64,000 bases of DNA from Lutraria lutraria (Eukaryota > Mollusca > Bivalvia > Venerida > Mactridae), in the NCBI GenBank assembly GCA_964023205.1, contig OZ026844.1, positions 36,813,326 through 36,877,325 of the forward strand, written 5' to 3'. Positions 1 through 13,000 of this stretch are shown here, piece by piece; position 1 is the first letter of the stretch; every line of letters begins with the position of its first letter. A model generated the notes under the pieces. That model was not told the DNA's origin. It ran no database searches and saw only the letters and a list, made by a program, of their open reading frames with translations. Made by a program: the position numbers and the translations under genes.

Positions 1-1200
1 TGTTGTGTGTTTTGTCTGAAAAGTGCATTTAGATCTTATCTTCTTATCATTAAAGGGAGATAATCTATGCTATGCAATTCTTTTGAGCATAATTACTTCC
101 CTTTGTTTTATATTTTATTCACACTTCCAAGTGTTCTGGTATCCACACTAAGGCCAGTACATGTATTAATGAATTGAAGGTTAAAAGATCATTTACACTT
201 CAATTACTTCCTCATTCTTATTCCTTGTGCATTCCAGTAACATTTGAAACAATTTGCTAGCAGCTTTTCTATATATTTTGTAAATTTGTAAAGATACATG
301 TAGTCTAGTTTCTGTTACACTTAACCTTTAAGCTAATAAGCTATAACTATCCTTCAGTCTATAATTGCCTTAGAACATTTTCTGTTTCAAAATTCATTTA
401 TCTTAAGATTAAGAAGATTAACCCTAGCCAGGACTATAAGTTCTTTATAATTACTTAATTACCACTGTATGATACATTGTGACTTGATTATTTATCACAC
501 TATTATTATATTCAGCATCTCAGTCCTATATGTTTGTTTATAGAATACAGAAGGCATTTACACCTTAATTGTTCAAGTCCATGATTGTTATATATATTCC
601 ATGTGTTGTCTTGGAGATCATAGAATGTGTTAAGGATGATTCAAATGAGAAAATTCAGATGTTACTTTATGTTGTCTTTTGGGAATGATAAATTAGCCTC
701 ACTTACTGATAACCTTTGGCATACCTTTGCCCTTTTCATATGTTAAAACAATTCTGTGTTACTTACTTTAGTTAAGTATGGCTCTCCGACAGTGTACTGA
801 AAGAATTTCCAGCACTTGATTGTAAAACAAAGAGCTACAATAAATGAAGACGTTTGTTTCATATTTGTGAATATATTGTTTATGAACAAAACAATTGCTC
901 AAGGGAGCTTACAGTTTAAATTAACTTATTGGTTTATAGTATTTGTTCAAATTTGGAGAGGATTTGAGAGTTGCCTTAAAAATGATCAATGGCATGAAGC
1001 TGTTCCTTTATTAAGACACAATACAGACAGATGTGTATATCAGTACCTGTTATACATTTACATCCTGTTCCTCATATGATTATTTGATTTCCACACAATC
1101 ATGTGATTGTAGATTTTTAATGTACTATGAATGTAGTTGCTTTAAACTTATCAAGCATCTAATATTTATGTTAATATTTTTCTTTCTTTTCTATTTTCAG
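1..1200. other. AT-rich non-coding stretch at window start
   Basis: No convincing exon is seen here. It could be intron of the gene whose last exon may lie at 1201. A frame at 945-1050 reads IWRGFESCLKNDQWHEAV and looks mildly protein-like, but it has no clean splice sites. Confidence 0.4.
53..107. repeat. short imperfect palindrome bounded by AAAGGGA / TTCCCTTT
   Basis: The left end reads AAAGGGAGATAAT and the right end reads ATTACTTCCCTTT, so the two form an imperfect inverted repeat of about 13 bp around a 29-bp centre. Related AAAGGGAGATAA words recur at about 21093 and 29139 on the + strand, and as TCTCCCTTT at about 19382. This suggests a small dispersed repeat family. Confidence 0.45.
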
Positions 1201-1299
1201 GTAAGTTACATGTCAGAGTATGATAACTTTGTTTGTGAGAGATGTCGAGTGGTGTCAGCTGGTTTGTGTGTGAATGCTTTTCATCCGGCAGAAATTTAA
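1201..1299 (+). CDS. possible terminal coding exon of an unidentified upstream gene
   Basis: A pyrimidine-rich tract ending TTTTCAG abuts position 1201. From there one frame reads VSYMSEYDNFVCERCRVV and about 14 further residues to a TAA at 1297-1299. The peptide has a CxxC pair and another cysteine, and its composition is more protein-like than most frames nearby. I do not recognise the family, and no preceding exon could be joined with confidence. It may be the C-terminus of a gene that begins left of the window, or a chance frame. A long AT-rich stretch suitable for a 3' UTR follows. Confidence 0.3.
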   Translation, partial: VSYMSEYDNFVCERCRVVSAGLCVNAFHPAEI

Positions 1300-1499
1300 A
1301 TCGTAGAAGGGATCATGTCTCCATTTGAAGCTTTGTGTGGTGCATGGAACCAGAGAAAGTCCTGGACTTCTTCTTTATCTTTGGTCATTTCATGATGTCA
1401 GTGACTTGTACAAAATCCTGTAGTATGATATATAACGATGAAACATGTAGTCTTTACCTTGTTATACTGTACCACAGTGTATAGACTTACCAGGTATTC

Positions 1500-1757
1500 A
1501 GGGCTCTCCGTGTTTGAGTGAATGGTTTTTGTCTCTGACTAGTAATTAATAGCCCCTCACTACTGTATGTTCAAATCCCATCTGAGATGAGCAAAACATA
1601 ACACATTTCTGTATGCTGTCCAGCTTGCTTATGGTAGGTCAGTGCAATCTACCCAGGTGTGTGGCTGGAGTCTTCCTCTTCCACCTCTGATAAAGTTGAA
1701 AGGTCACCAAATGACCCGGCTGATGGTGCAACATTAAACTTCTAGTCAAAATAAAAA
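1500..1757 (+). repeat. degenerate tRNA-derived SINE, molluscan type
   Basis: A B-box-like GTTCAAATCCC at about 1569-1580 is followed by a body containing CTACCCAGGTG, GTCTTCCTC and ACCTCTGATAAAG. The end has AAAGGTCACCAAATGACC and CAACATTAAACTTC, then an A-rich AAAATAAAAATAA tail. This order of words resembles the shared 3' domain of molluscan tRNA SINEs, which end in a GACGTTAAAC-like block and a simple tail. The A box is poor and many positions have decayed, so boundaries are approximate. Confidence 0.5.
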
Positions 1758-2744
1758 TAATATACTTTAGTGTTATCATTGATAATCTTGAGTACTGAAG
1801 ATTTAGAACTGGAGTACTAATTAATTAGTGAAGTTTATTGTTGATTTACTGGTTCATTATGAATAATGTACATCTGAAATCATGTAATGATATGGTAATG
1901 GCAGTCTTGTATTTCTTTTCAAAACTTCATGGCTTGATTTCGTTTTATTTTATGTCGGTCTGTTACTCAATGTGTTAATAATAATCAAGCACTTGCACTA
2001 AAGGAGATAAGCTTCATTCTCATTTCATTGCATTTACCATTGTTTGCAAAGTTTGGCTATATTTATTTACCAATTCCTTTGCAATTTGATGCCCTTAAAT
2101 CAAATTTATAGACAATGTTTCTCTTCTGTTCAAAGTGGAATGTTCTTCAGCATCTACTATTAGTATTAAATCATTAACTATTTATAACATTGATTGTATA
2201 GAAAATGTACAGTATTAGTATATTTATTGCCAATTAGGGTCTTAGTGGTAGGTTTTCCAATTAATTTCCCATTTTACTGTTACGTTGAATATCTTTCTGA
2301 TACTTGGGCCCACTGAAACATTCATGATTTGCTTTGGAATTAATTGAAGTATAAAATCGATGAGTGGAGATTTTGTATGGTAGAAAATGAGACACAGTAG
2401 ACGTTTTTTGTCAGGAATATGAATCATTGAAAGTTTCTTAGATAATCTGTGATGAGCTTCTGCTTGCTTCTTTAGAATTGAGTTGGTGGGCTAAAACAAA
2501 CAGAAATAACACAAAATATGCACAATTTTTAGTTTGACAATGACATAAAACTGCAGTTCAGGACTCCTTGATGGAGATGAGATGTTTATCAAACTTGACT
2601 GCTTAATCTTTCAGTGTCTATAGATTATTTGACCAATGTGATATCAGACTACAAAGTTTGATTTCTTTCATCCGTTTTGGTATATTGTACCTTTGCATGA
2701 CAATTTATTTAAGACATTTAAATACAAGTTTCAAAATACAGGTT

Positions 2745-2786
2745 CCTCATTGGTCAAGATTCAGTGAACATTATCAGCCAATCAGA
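2745..2786. repeat. imperfect hairpin with ATTGGT / CCAAT ends
   Basis: CTCATTGGTCA on the left and AGCCAATCAG on the right can pair around about 20 nt. It resembles the hairpins at 39476-39556 and 43356-43398. Confidence 0.35.
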
Positions 2787-5700
2787 TGCTAGAGTTCTAC
2801 AAGTTGGTTATATATCTTAATTAGAATGTCCCAGATTCAGACATGATCTCCTGTTCCTCCTGTTCCATATCAATCATTTAAAGTGAAACATTTAAATCAT
2901 TTGATCTTCGTTGATATTCAACATCAACTTTAAGACTATAATCAATGCTATGAATATTCATTAGCATTATATTCTATGTTCCTGTATCACAAACCGTTAT
3001 TTAAAGTATTGATTCATGTACATTTACTTGCAAAATGGTAGAACTCAGAAGAACTATTTGGCCATTAGTTTCTGAAAAGTATTTTACATCAGCCTGTTGT
3101 TTGTCAAAGTCATTTTGTGTACCATAAACTATAAATGTTGCTACATCTGTGAGAGTGATTGACTGTTTCTGCGGAAAAAAAACTATAGGCAGATGGTACA
3201 TGTCTATAAAAATCCAGTACATGACCCTTCAGGCTGTTCCCTGATTGGCCCCTAATTGAATAAGCAGAAGCAACAAGAGCTTTATTGGATTTTCTCTGTA
3301 TTCTGAATTTACAAGTTATTTTAGTGTTGTTCCTCAGTAATATCCTTTTATTGTAAATTAGGAGTTGTTTGTGCTACTCAGTTTTTGTCTAAGAATGTTG
3401 GATGGTAGCTTTCATAGAAGGTACTCACCATATTGTTCTACTGGCATTAACATTAAGTTTAAAGACATTTGAAGGATTCTCCTTGGCAAACATGTTGTCT
3501 GCAGATAAGTGACAGATTCACAAAGTGTTCATTACATTTAAGAAAGCAAATTAAGCTCAGTACAACAGTGTACCAGCACAGAAACCATTGGCATATCTCA
3601 TTGCAGGAACAACCTGCATCAACAATTTTAGGTCTGATGGATATTGTCAGTGCTCACACTGTTGTAGTCATCTAATGGCTGACTTAGACAAGGGGAATAT
3701 GATGATCAGCGTGAATGATGTTGATATTAAATGATGTTTTCACCTTTAGTACTTGTTTAACTTCAACAAGCCTCTATAAGGTTGTTTCGTTTGTCATCTT
3801 TGTGTATTCACCTTCAAAATTTCAACGTATGCCACTCTCAGCATTTGTCAGTACATTATGTTGAGCTCTTACAGAGATTGAGAATATCTTCTGTACTGAT
3901 ACAATGACTTTACAGTAGTGCTGGTATGTGACTGTGTTGATATGGTACTAAAAACTTTTAGAGTGATTTTACCCTAAGGAATAATAATTCTATAACCTTC
4001 ACTTAATGGAAGTTCTTGTCCACAGTAATTTGTCTCACATGGAATAATAATTTGTTGTATCCATCCATTTGGGTGACTCAGTACACATTGATATTGGTGT
4101 GTCCACGGGTGTAAGCAAGCTTTCACACCATCTACATATCAATAGGGACATAATGGTGATGGACAAATGCTTAACATTCTAGGAACATTATTAGATTATG
4201 AGTTCTGTATTGTTTGGGGTCATTAAAGGGTCTGCTTTGATAGTGGACCTTTTCTTGTAAGCTATGAGTTTTGCAGTTATTGTAATAACTTCTGGGTGAT
4301 AATACAATGGCTTTGAATCTATAACTTGAGTATTACATACACAAGAATGAGGACATGAGGAGAGGTTATACTGGGCTCTTCAAAACCCTTACTGAAGATA
4401 TTAACATTTGCAAGAATCCAATCCATATTTAGTGTGTTGCAATGGCCTTCATTGTATCACTATGTGATTGTTATTCAGCATTCATTTTGCCTCACCAGTT
4501 CACCTAACTGTAGTTCACTGGGCTGGAAGCAAGTTTGAGGCAAATATTCAATTATTTTACATCAATATTCATTATAACCATTTTAAAATTAACGATTTCT
4601 AACATGTGGTAGATTGAAGTCTACAGTTTAATGAAGCATGATATAAAATCAAACCATGTTGCCTGACACATCATTTTAGGGGATTTTTCTACTTAGTTTT
4701 ATTCTTATTTCTTTGATCCAATTATTGATGTGGTTTTCTTTGAAATTTGTCACTTGTAGACCACACAATAGGTTATTCTAGATGTTAAGTAGTATTAAAA
4801 CGTATTTGTACATCCCATCATTATATCTCGTTTCCCCAACACTTGTACTATGATGATGGTTTTTATTGTGTTTTCTGAAAACGTTTCCTTTGAGTTTAAT
4901 TTTTTTTTTATTAATTGGTTGAAAAAAATATCAAGAATTAGGAAACAGTATTTTGTACCCACATGTTTTTAGGGATTGGTGAAATAAATACAAACAATGT
5001 ATGAAGCTTAATGTTAGAAGATAATTATGTATGACTTCTGAATGTATGAAATTACTGCTGTAGTCAGAATTTGTAAATTCTCTTTTTTTATTGAGTTCCT
5101 TTAGAAAATTCTCCTGTTGTAATTTCTTAATATGGACTAACTGGTTACAATTATGCAGATGACAATAATAAAATGATAAAGAAAATCACTAATGTTTAGG
5201 AACATGCTGTGTTACCTACCATTTATATACACATGATGTACATACACTATTACTGCATGGTCAACTAAAATCATTCTCATTCTCAGACCATAAAGCTGTT
5301 TATGATACTTAATATTTTATTGGCTGTAAAATTCTAACATTATTTGACTTTCTTGTGTTTTCTGCATTCGAAACAAATTATTTTCAAGTACATTGAATTT
5401 TTATTTCCACTTGCTATATTACCTCACGCCAACTACTAACTAGTATTCCTAGGAAATTGATAAATTAATCAGAATGTATTTACCTGCAGTACTGATGGTA
5501 AGTGATATTTACTGAGTATCCACAGCAACGGAATCTTAATTAATAGTTTACTTGCAGTGTTATTTTATTATTTATTCAAATTTTAGGGCTTGTAATTTTA
5601 ATTGACACTCCATTATAGTGCTATAAAAATGTATCACTCGTGCTTACTGTGTAGCGTTGGTTCATTGTGCGTTGCCGGCTTCCTGTTTGTTTTATATTTT

Positions 5701-5900
5701 TTGCCTTTTTTCAGATATTTCATTGGTTTGATTTGCTGTGTGTTTTTGCGAGTATTTTAAATGTTATACTTTTATTCTGCTATCATTTATACTGAGCCAG
5801 GAAAGGCTTGATTTGCATCAATAACGTCAGCTGCAATCTCTAAAACTTGCGTCTCACAGTCTATGTCACTATAAAGGGATCAATGAGTATTGATTCTGCA

Positions 5901-5936
5901 AACCAGTCTGTGTCTGCTGCTGACGACAGACTGGTT
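5901..5936. repeat. perfect 11-bp stem hairpin
   Basis: AACCAGTCTGT at 5901-5911 is the exact reverse complement of ACAGACTGGTT at 5926-5936, with a 14-nt loop containing CTGCTGCTG. The stem is too short for a normal microRNA precursor. Function is unknown. Confidence 0.6.
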
Positions 5937-7032
5937 CAATAATATTGACTCTCCGTTAGCTTGATTTTCCTTGTATGTTTGGAGAACCAGTCGAAGTTTA
6001 CTCATTCATTTAGCAGCATAATGAAGGAGCCAATAATATAGGGAAAAGGACAAAAAGGATTTTATATAGGGGATAATAAGGAAGAGAATATCTTACTGTT
6101 GATGTTGGTGTATCTTAATGTGTGCTGGGATGTGAATAGTGTCCCGTAAAGCTGTGATACAGGATACTGAATAGAGGCTGGGACCTGAATGTGGTAACTA
6201 GTGATATTTAAGATATGATACATACAACCTGCTTGGAAACAGTTCTGATGAACATAATTACATGTTACAGTGTATCACTCTGAGATTTGAATTGTATACT
6301 TCTCCATTTTTAGTGCACAAGTACTGCCTGGGTCATGTGACTGTGATTATCTGAGTGTCGGTTGATGAATAGTTTTCCAGATAATTGTTAATTATCAAAT
6401 CTCAAACCATTGTATGCTGTACACATTTATGCATTAATTTTCAGTAATTCAAGTGCTTTTAATTTGATAAAAGAAAATAAGATGCAGTTGGCAATTATTG
6501 AATGAATTAAGTATGGATTTTTGTGTCTGTATTGGTCTTCCACTGTGTGTTTACCAAGAAGTTTGAAGGCTTTTTGTTAAGGACATTGTACAGGTGCTAT
6601 AGAGTCACAGCGTTTTCCTTTGTGTCAATTTGAAAGAAGATTTTATAACATTATTGATTCCAGTAACTGATTTCATGATAAAATCGAATCAATGTAATAA
6701 AGTGTTTTCATATTTGTGTGTATGGAGAGAATCTTTGTTAATTGTCGTGATAGAAACTTACACAGATATAGAAGAAGTTGAATATTTAATGTAAGCTGTT
6801 AGGAAGTTGTAGTAAACTGAAGATTTGACTACAGAAGGACATTTTAGAAGTGTGTAATGGAATAAGATTATCTTTTACATGTGATAGAATTTATCTAACA
6901 TGAGAATGATTGAAGAAAGAAAACTTAGGTGACAGTCTTATCAGAATGTTTTCTTTGTAATATTTATGTGTCTGTGACCTTATATAGTTATATCAGTAAG
7001 TGATCAAAGTAGAGTGGATTTATTTTGTTACC

Positions 7033-7067
7033 ATGGATACACAGGCAAGAAGAAGTAGATTGAAAAG
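7033..7067 (+). CDS. weak candidate distal first coding exon of IQSEC
   Basis: An ATG in a good initiation context (ACCATGG) opens MDTQARRSRLK and runs into a candidate donor (AAAG|GTACTT). It ends in phase 2, which is what the common acceptor at 32372 requires. A matching phase is expected one time in three by chance and the peptide is only 11 residues, so support is weak. Confidence 0.2.
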
Positions 7068-10000
7068 GTACTTTAAATTTGTCTAGATTCTATCCTTCTT
7101 TATTATGAAATATGCTCTGAATCTTTATGTGTTTAACCTAGATAATGTTAAAGCAATATTATAAATATTTTATCTCAATGTAACCTCAATGTAGATTTAC
7201 GACATGTATAGGAGTCGGCTTCATAACTTTAAGGTCACTGGGCAAGGTCATTCTCTCATCAGATTGCAGTATTTGTCATTTACTGTGGGAGACCTTTCGT
7301 AATTATCCTTAATGGTTATAATATATTAATTATGGCTTTACAATGCTCTTTTGCATGCAGGGCATAGCACCCATTACACTAACTGTATACACTTGAAAAC
7401 CATTTTCGATAAATGTAGAATAAGTATTTTGTGACAATTAATGTTTTTAAAGTCTTTTAATGTAGTTTCAGGTTAATTTTGTCAGACATAGAATGGGTGT
7501 GTCTTTTCTATGTGTATAGTGGAAAGCGTTAATTATGTATCACAAATAGATCAAGTCCTCAGAGAATACATGATTCTTTCTGGTTGCTAGGTTACTAGGT
7601 TCTAGAATGTTCTTTACATAATTATAGAACTTCTATTCCTTATTCTGACTTCCTGAGGTTGTCACATGTATAGTTTATCTGAAGAAAGTCAGACATATTA
7701 ATTCCTCCCCACAGTCTGTCTGTTTTCTCTCCTTTTTTGTCTGATTTTGTTTCTGTTAATATCAAATATGGCTGCTTCAAGCCAAATTTTCTTCTTTCTG
7801 TAAGATATTAATTTCTGTATCATTTTGTAAAAACCATCTGACAGACATTTTGACTCCTTGATAATCACATTTATTGCTTTAAGGATCTTTATTTCACTTG
7901 GAAAGGAATTCATGAAATCATGAATTTTTCTTGAACTTTTCTTGAACTTTTCTTGCACACTTCTTGATCATAAATAACTATTTGACAGGCGAAGACCGCT
8001 AACAGTAGTAAAATTATTACCTAACATAAGATGTCTAAATTCAGTAAATTGATTATTTAGCTGAAAAATTACTATCTTGTTAAGATACATATTTAAAAAC
8101 AGGCCTCTGACTGTAACAACAGGATAGTCTTCATACAGGTTTGACTGTTTTAAAATGATGGATTATGTTTTCATTTAGTCCATGCCCTCCATGGTAAAAG
8201 CAACATCTCTGTCTACAACACATCAGTATTTAATTGCATCTAAGCACCATTCATGCAGAAGCACAAAATAAAGGTTGAGCTTAATTGTTGAAAAAAAGGT
8301 ATTATGTTACCACTCCTTTTCTATAAAAGGTCAACATTCTTGATGTCAAGGTCGCCGAGGTCCTTTAAACCATGGTGACATTTGTGTGGTATAAGGAATA
8401 AATTGTTAATCTTTATTAAGTCGCAAGTGGGTGGGCTTCCTGTGGGCAGTTTTAATTGTCTACTGGTTTCCTGAAGCCCACATTAGACTCATTAATAATT
8501 CAAGTCTCTTAGTAGAATTGCAAAATCCCGTAAATTTAGTAATGTTATACCTAATTTGTAATTGATAGATTTGTGATAACCTCCGTATACAGTAATACAA
8601 TGGTTAAATTGATTCTTTGTTGGTGGTTTAATCAGATGGAAGATTTTTGAATGTCAGCTCTATTATCAAACTTTGATGCTTCTTACAGTACTCTAAGCCC
8701 CTACAAGCCCTTAAAAATACTGTGACAAACATTAGACACACATCAAGGCAATTAGGGTCTGCTCTGAACAGTGTGTCATCAAATCTATGATTTGTTTTTG
8801 TCACCTGAGTTATGTTTGACTTAGATCAAAGTTCACTACATCATATAGATAGGTCATATAAAACCAATATCTTTTTTATGACAATTTATTGGAGGATCGG
8901 TTGTTGAAAGTTAGGAAAGGTCAATTTGGTGCATGAAAATTTATCTTGAAGATGGGAGCAATTGTTGTCTTATTAAATTGGTTCTGGTAAGAGATGATAA
9001 AATAAATATGGACTAGTAAAGTTGATAAAATAATACACTAAAACAATTAATTACTAAAAATCTGTGGGTTTTTTTCATTGTATTTATTTTGTAAACTTTT
9101 GCATTGCATGATTTGTATTAAGATGTTGTTTTTTGTGTGTGTTGAGAAAGGTAGTATTTTACTGAAGATGGTTACTATTAAGATTTTTTTTAATCTATAA
9201 GCCATGAAATTGATAAAAAAGATAAAATCAGCAGCTTTCAAATGTAACTTTCTTACTACATTTCAGCCCTTTTTTCATGAATTTTAAATTTCTAAAAAAA
9301 TCCCAATAATTATTAAAGTGAAAATTACAGAAATTTTACTAATTTGTGGAATTTTTGTCCCTTAATATTTTAGGGATGATTTAAAGGAAAATCAAAGTTT
9401 TTTTCAAGGGATTGGGGCATGAACTGTAGGACAGAGGAGTTTATTCACTATACCATAAAAGTTGATGCTATAAAAATTATAGTATTAAGATTAATGGTTC
9501 ATCCTTTGAAGTATTGAAATCAAAATACACTTTATAATTAATGAGCTGGCAAATTGCTCCTCAGTATAAAGTGATAATAACCTTAAACTTTGACAGATTT
9601 AAAATTTTATAATTAAAATTTAATTGTTTTTCTTTCAACTTTTTAAGGATTGTGTGATTTCTCTAAACTGTGTTGTTTTACTTCCTTTATTTGATAAATT
9701 ATTGTTATAATAACTCACTGGCTGCTCTCTACTTACTCTCTAGTTACAAAAGATCCACCAGAAAATAGAGGATAAGCTTGGTATTTACATTTTTGTATTA
9801 TTTTTTATAACAAAAAATGGTCAGAAAATTGTGGTTAAAGGGGCTTGGAAATCGCTCGTGTCTTTTGTTGGGTTTTCACTATCTTAATTGGACAGATATT
9901 AGTTGTTGAAAACTTGAGTTTATCTTTAAGAAAGGTTTAAAAAGCTTGTCCAAACAAATAAACTCATTGTACCTGATGTCTCTTGAGAGTTTAACTCATT

Positions 10001-13000
10001 CATGTAAACAGAATTTCTCATATTCCTTGTTTATTTTGCGGGGTAAGTGACTCGATACATCCTACGGGTGATTGGGTACGTATTGATGAGTTTTTGGGTG
10101 CATCACATTTTGTTTTGCAAGCCGGGGTATATCATGTTTCCTACCAATACTAAATAAGACCTTAGTATGACTGACTGTCTTAGCTGGGTAACCAGATACT
10201 ATGAATGGTCCGTGACTCTATTTTCTGCAACAATAGTCTTCATTGAATGATTTAATTAAAATTTAATTACGTGCAGCTTTAATTGTTATAAAGTTGGTAG
10301 ATTAGATATCGGGTGTGGACACAGTGACTATAAAACTATCCTGATATCTTCTGTAAGATATATAGAGTTAATTAAATTCTTCCTCTGATAAGATATAGTT
10401 CTGATATAAAATCTAGGATTTAAGTCTATTTCCTTGGATTGTGTCCTCTAAGTCAGACTTGTCTACTTGAAGAATTGCATGACTTTGATCTATTAAGCTG
10501 ATCACTAAGATATTATATATAAGCAGCTTATAAATAAAGTTTATTTAAGGAACACAGAGTAGCATTCTGGCTGAATTTATTAAAGCTTCTACGGAACTGT
10601 GTTTATAAAAGAAGTAAAAAAAATTGTAGCAGTATTCTTAAAGTGTGATTCTAGTAGACAGATTGGAAGGTTTTTATTTGTTAAAATTTCAACACTTTTG
10701 TGAACTTTGTTTTTATTGATTTGTGGATTTTTATCATATTTTTGATTGGATACTTGTGTAAAGGTATGATTTTTTATTATCGATAAATATTATTACAATT
10801 ACAGCTTTACATATAATATGATATAACTTACAACTCTGTGACAGCACTTATCTGTGTCCATTTGCTCAAGTTCACAACAATTAATACTAATTTTCTACCT
10901 ACCAATTTTAAATGTTACTAAAGAGGCATTGATTTTCTTGAATTTATTATAGTCATGTAGCTGTAATCAAAGATTGTTTTATTAGAAATTTGATCAGACT
11001 TTCCACCATAAGACTTAACTTTATTAATGTATGAGCATCATACCATACATGGTAATTATAGAGCATAAATCCTAATTTGTTAAAAAATTAATGTCTGACA
11101 GTCTCCTGTAAAATTTAAGCTTGCATGCTAATAACATTCTCCAACTACATTGCCTTATTTGGTAATGTTGTATAATTTGTTCTGACATGAAATATAATCA
11201 TTGAAAGTTGGCAATCAGTAAAAAGACAAGTTTATTGTATTCGTCTGTCACCTTTTTTTCAACAACTTCCCACATCTTCATCTTGAGGTAAATTGTCTGT
11301 ATTGATTGATAGTGTGGAAGTTTTCTTAGAATAAACATCAGTGGCTTTATTATTGCACATATAATGCTACTTTAGAGATGAACGCTGCGATTGAAATGCA
11401 TCTGAATCGATAGAAACGACCGACCATTGTGATGTGCCAATAATTTAATCAATTGGAGAGTTTACTGGCAATATTGCAGGAGGTAAAACTGACAAGTTGA
11501 TGTGCAATATTTCAGAACCTTACTGTATTTGATACCTTGAGTGAAATGTCTAATTGGAAGTTTTATTTGACATGTATTTTTTCATGCTATTTGATGTATT
11601 TCATTTCTGATAGATTAATTATCCCTTCAATGATGCTTTTAAAACATAAGTTCTTCTTTTGTTGTCTATTATGACCTTTTTTTATATCAATTGTACATTA
11701 TATATTTAGTGCAGTTTACATACAAATTTAAAATCTATGTTGAGGTTTAAGCCAGACTCTTTTGGTATCAACAAAATTCTTTCCTCTTGACTTTACATAT
11801 ACAGATAGCAAGCATGACCATTGTTTTCAAGTTATAAAGTGATATATTAAAATTATTTATATTATAAAGTGATGTAATTTAAAATCATATAGTGCTCTAT
11901 AAAATTATTTGAATAAATATTGTATTTTGGGGACTCTTTTATTACCATCATAGACATTTTGTGCGTCCATTTCTTAAACCCTTCATTATGTGTATTGCGA
12001 TGAAATTCTTCATTTCATGTTGAACTGATTGCTTTGTAAGTTTAACATTCTCAATCAAAGTTTGGTGTATCACATACAATAACTACAGACAAACTATTAG
12101 GTAATAAATTAACAAATATATTGACATAGTTTGGTTACAGAATTCCTGTAAACAAATATTGAAATTTACCTACATTGTACCCTATAAAAGCCTACGGTCT
12201 ATAAAACAAATTGGTAGTTATACTGTCAACAAAGTAAAAGTGGTTTAGTTTGATAGGTAGATTTTCTGTACCCCAGGTAAGCGTACACTTTGATTAAATC
12301 TCTCTGTCGTTAATAGACTGGTTTATTAACTTCATTATTGTGTCACCTGTGACATCTTCGACTGGTTCTCAATTTTGTCGTCTAGATATTAGATGGTGTC
12401 TACACAGTTAACTGGATTAAATCCGTGATTCTTATTGTTGTTTCTGTAAATCTGTGAAAGTTTTTGGAGACATTTATTCATTTGTTGTTTTGTAAGCCTG
12501 GTTTAGCACACATACAAATTGGCTGTATTGAGTTTTACTGATTATTGAAAACAGTGAGAATTGTTGCATGTATATAACATTGTTTGGAGATTTAACTGTG
12601 CAAGAAGTCAGTCTTCAAGTTTCTTCATTCTGAAGTAAATGGATATACATTGTATTTTGGCATTTTGTGATATGATTTGGCATTTTATGCAGGTAAAAAA
12701 CTCTTTTTTCCTATATATTCCTTTACTTATAATGATTCACTATTCTATTATGGTGTTCCTGCATGGACTGTGGGCAAAATTTGGGACCCTATTTTGTGTT
12801 TGTTTCTACCATACTTGATATTAAATTTTTAAATGATCAAAATGTCTCATGTCCAGGATGGACCCCTGCTTTCTGCCATACTGTATGACATGTTCTAACA
12901 TACATTCCTTAGTACAGTTGTATAATGTTGGTATTTCAAAGCATTGCAAGAATTTGTCAATTAAATATTTATCAACTGATTTTATTGCTACTTCAACTTG

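Larger units (their letters stand above)
1300..7032. other. non-coding: possible 3' UTR, then intergenic or distal 5' region
   Basis: Only short chance frames are present. The stretch contains a degenerate SINE (1500-1757) and hairpins at 2745 and 5901. No RNA gene was recognised. Confidence 0.5.

Noticed and set aside
816..1079. 87-codon frame just upstream of the possible terminal exon
   Set aside because: Part of it looks protein-like, but no clear acceptor or donor links it to 1201, and its end is low-complexity Tyr/Ile/Leu.
5901..5936. microRNA precursor
   Set aside because: An 11-bp stem with a 14-nt loop is too short for a normal pre-miRNA.
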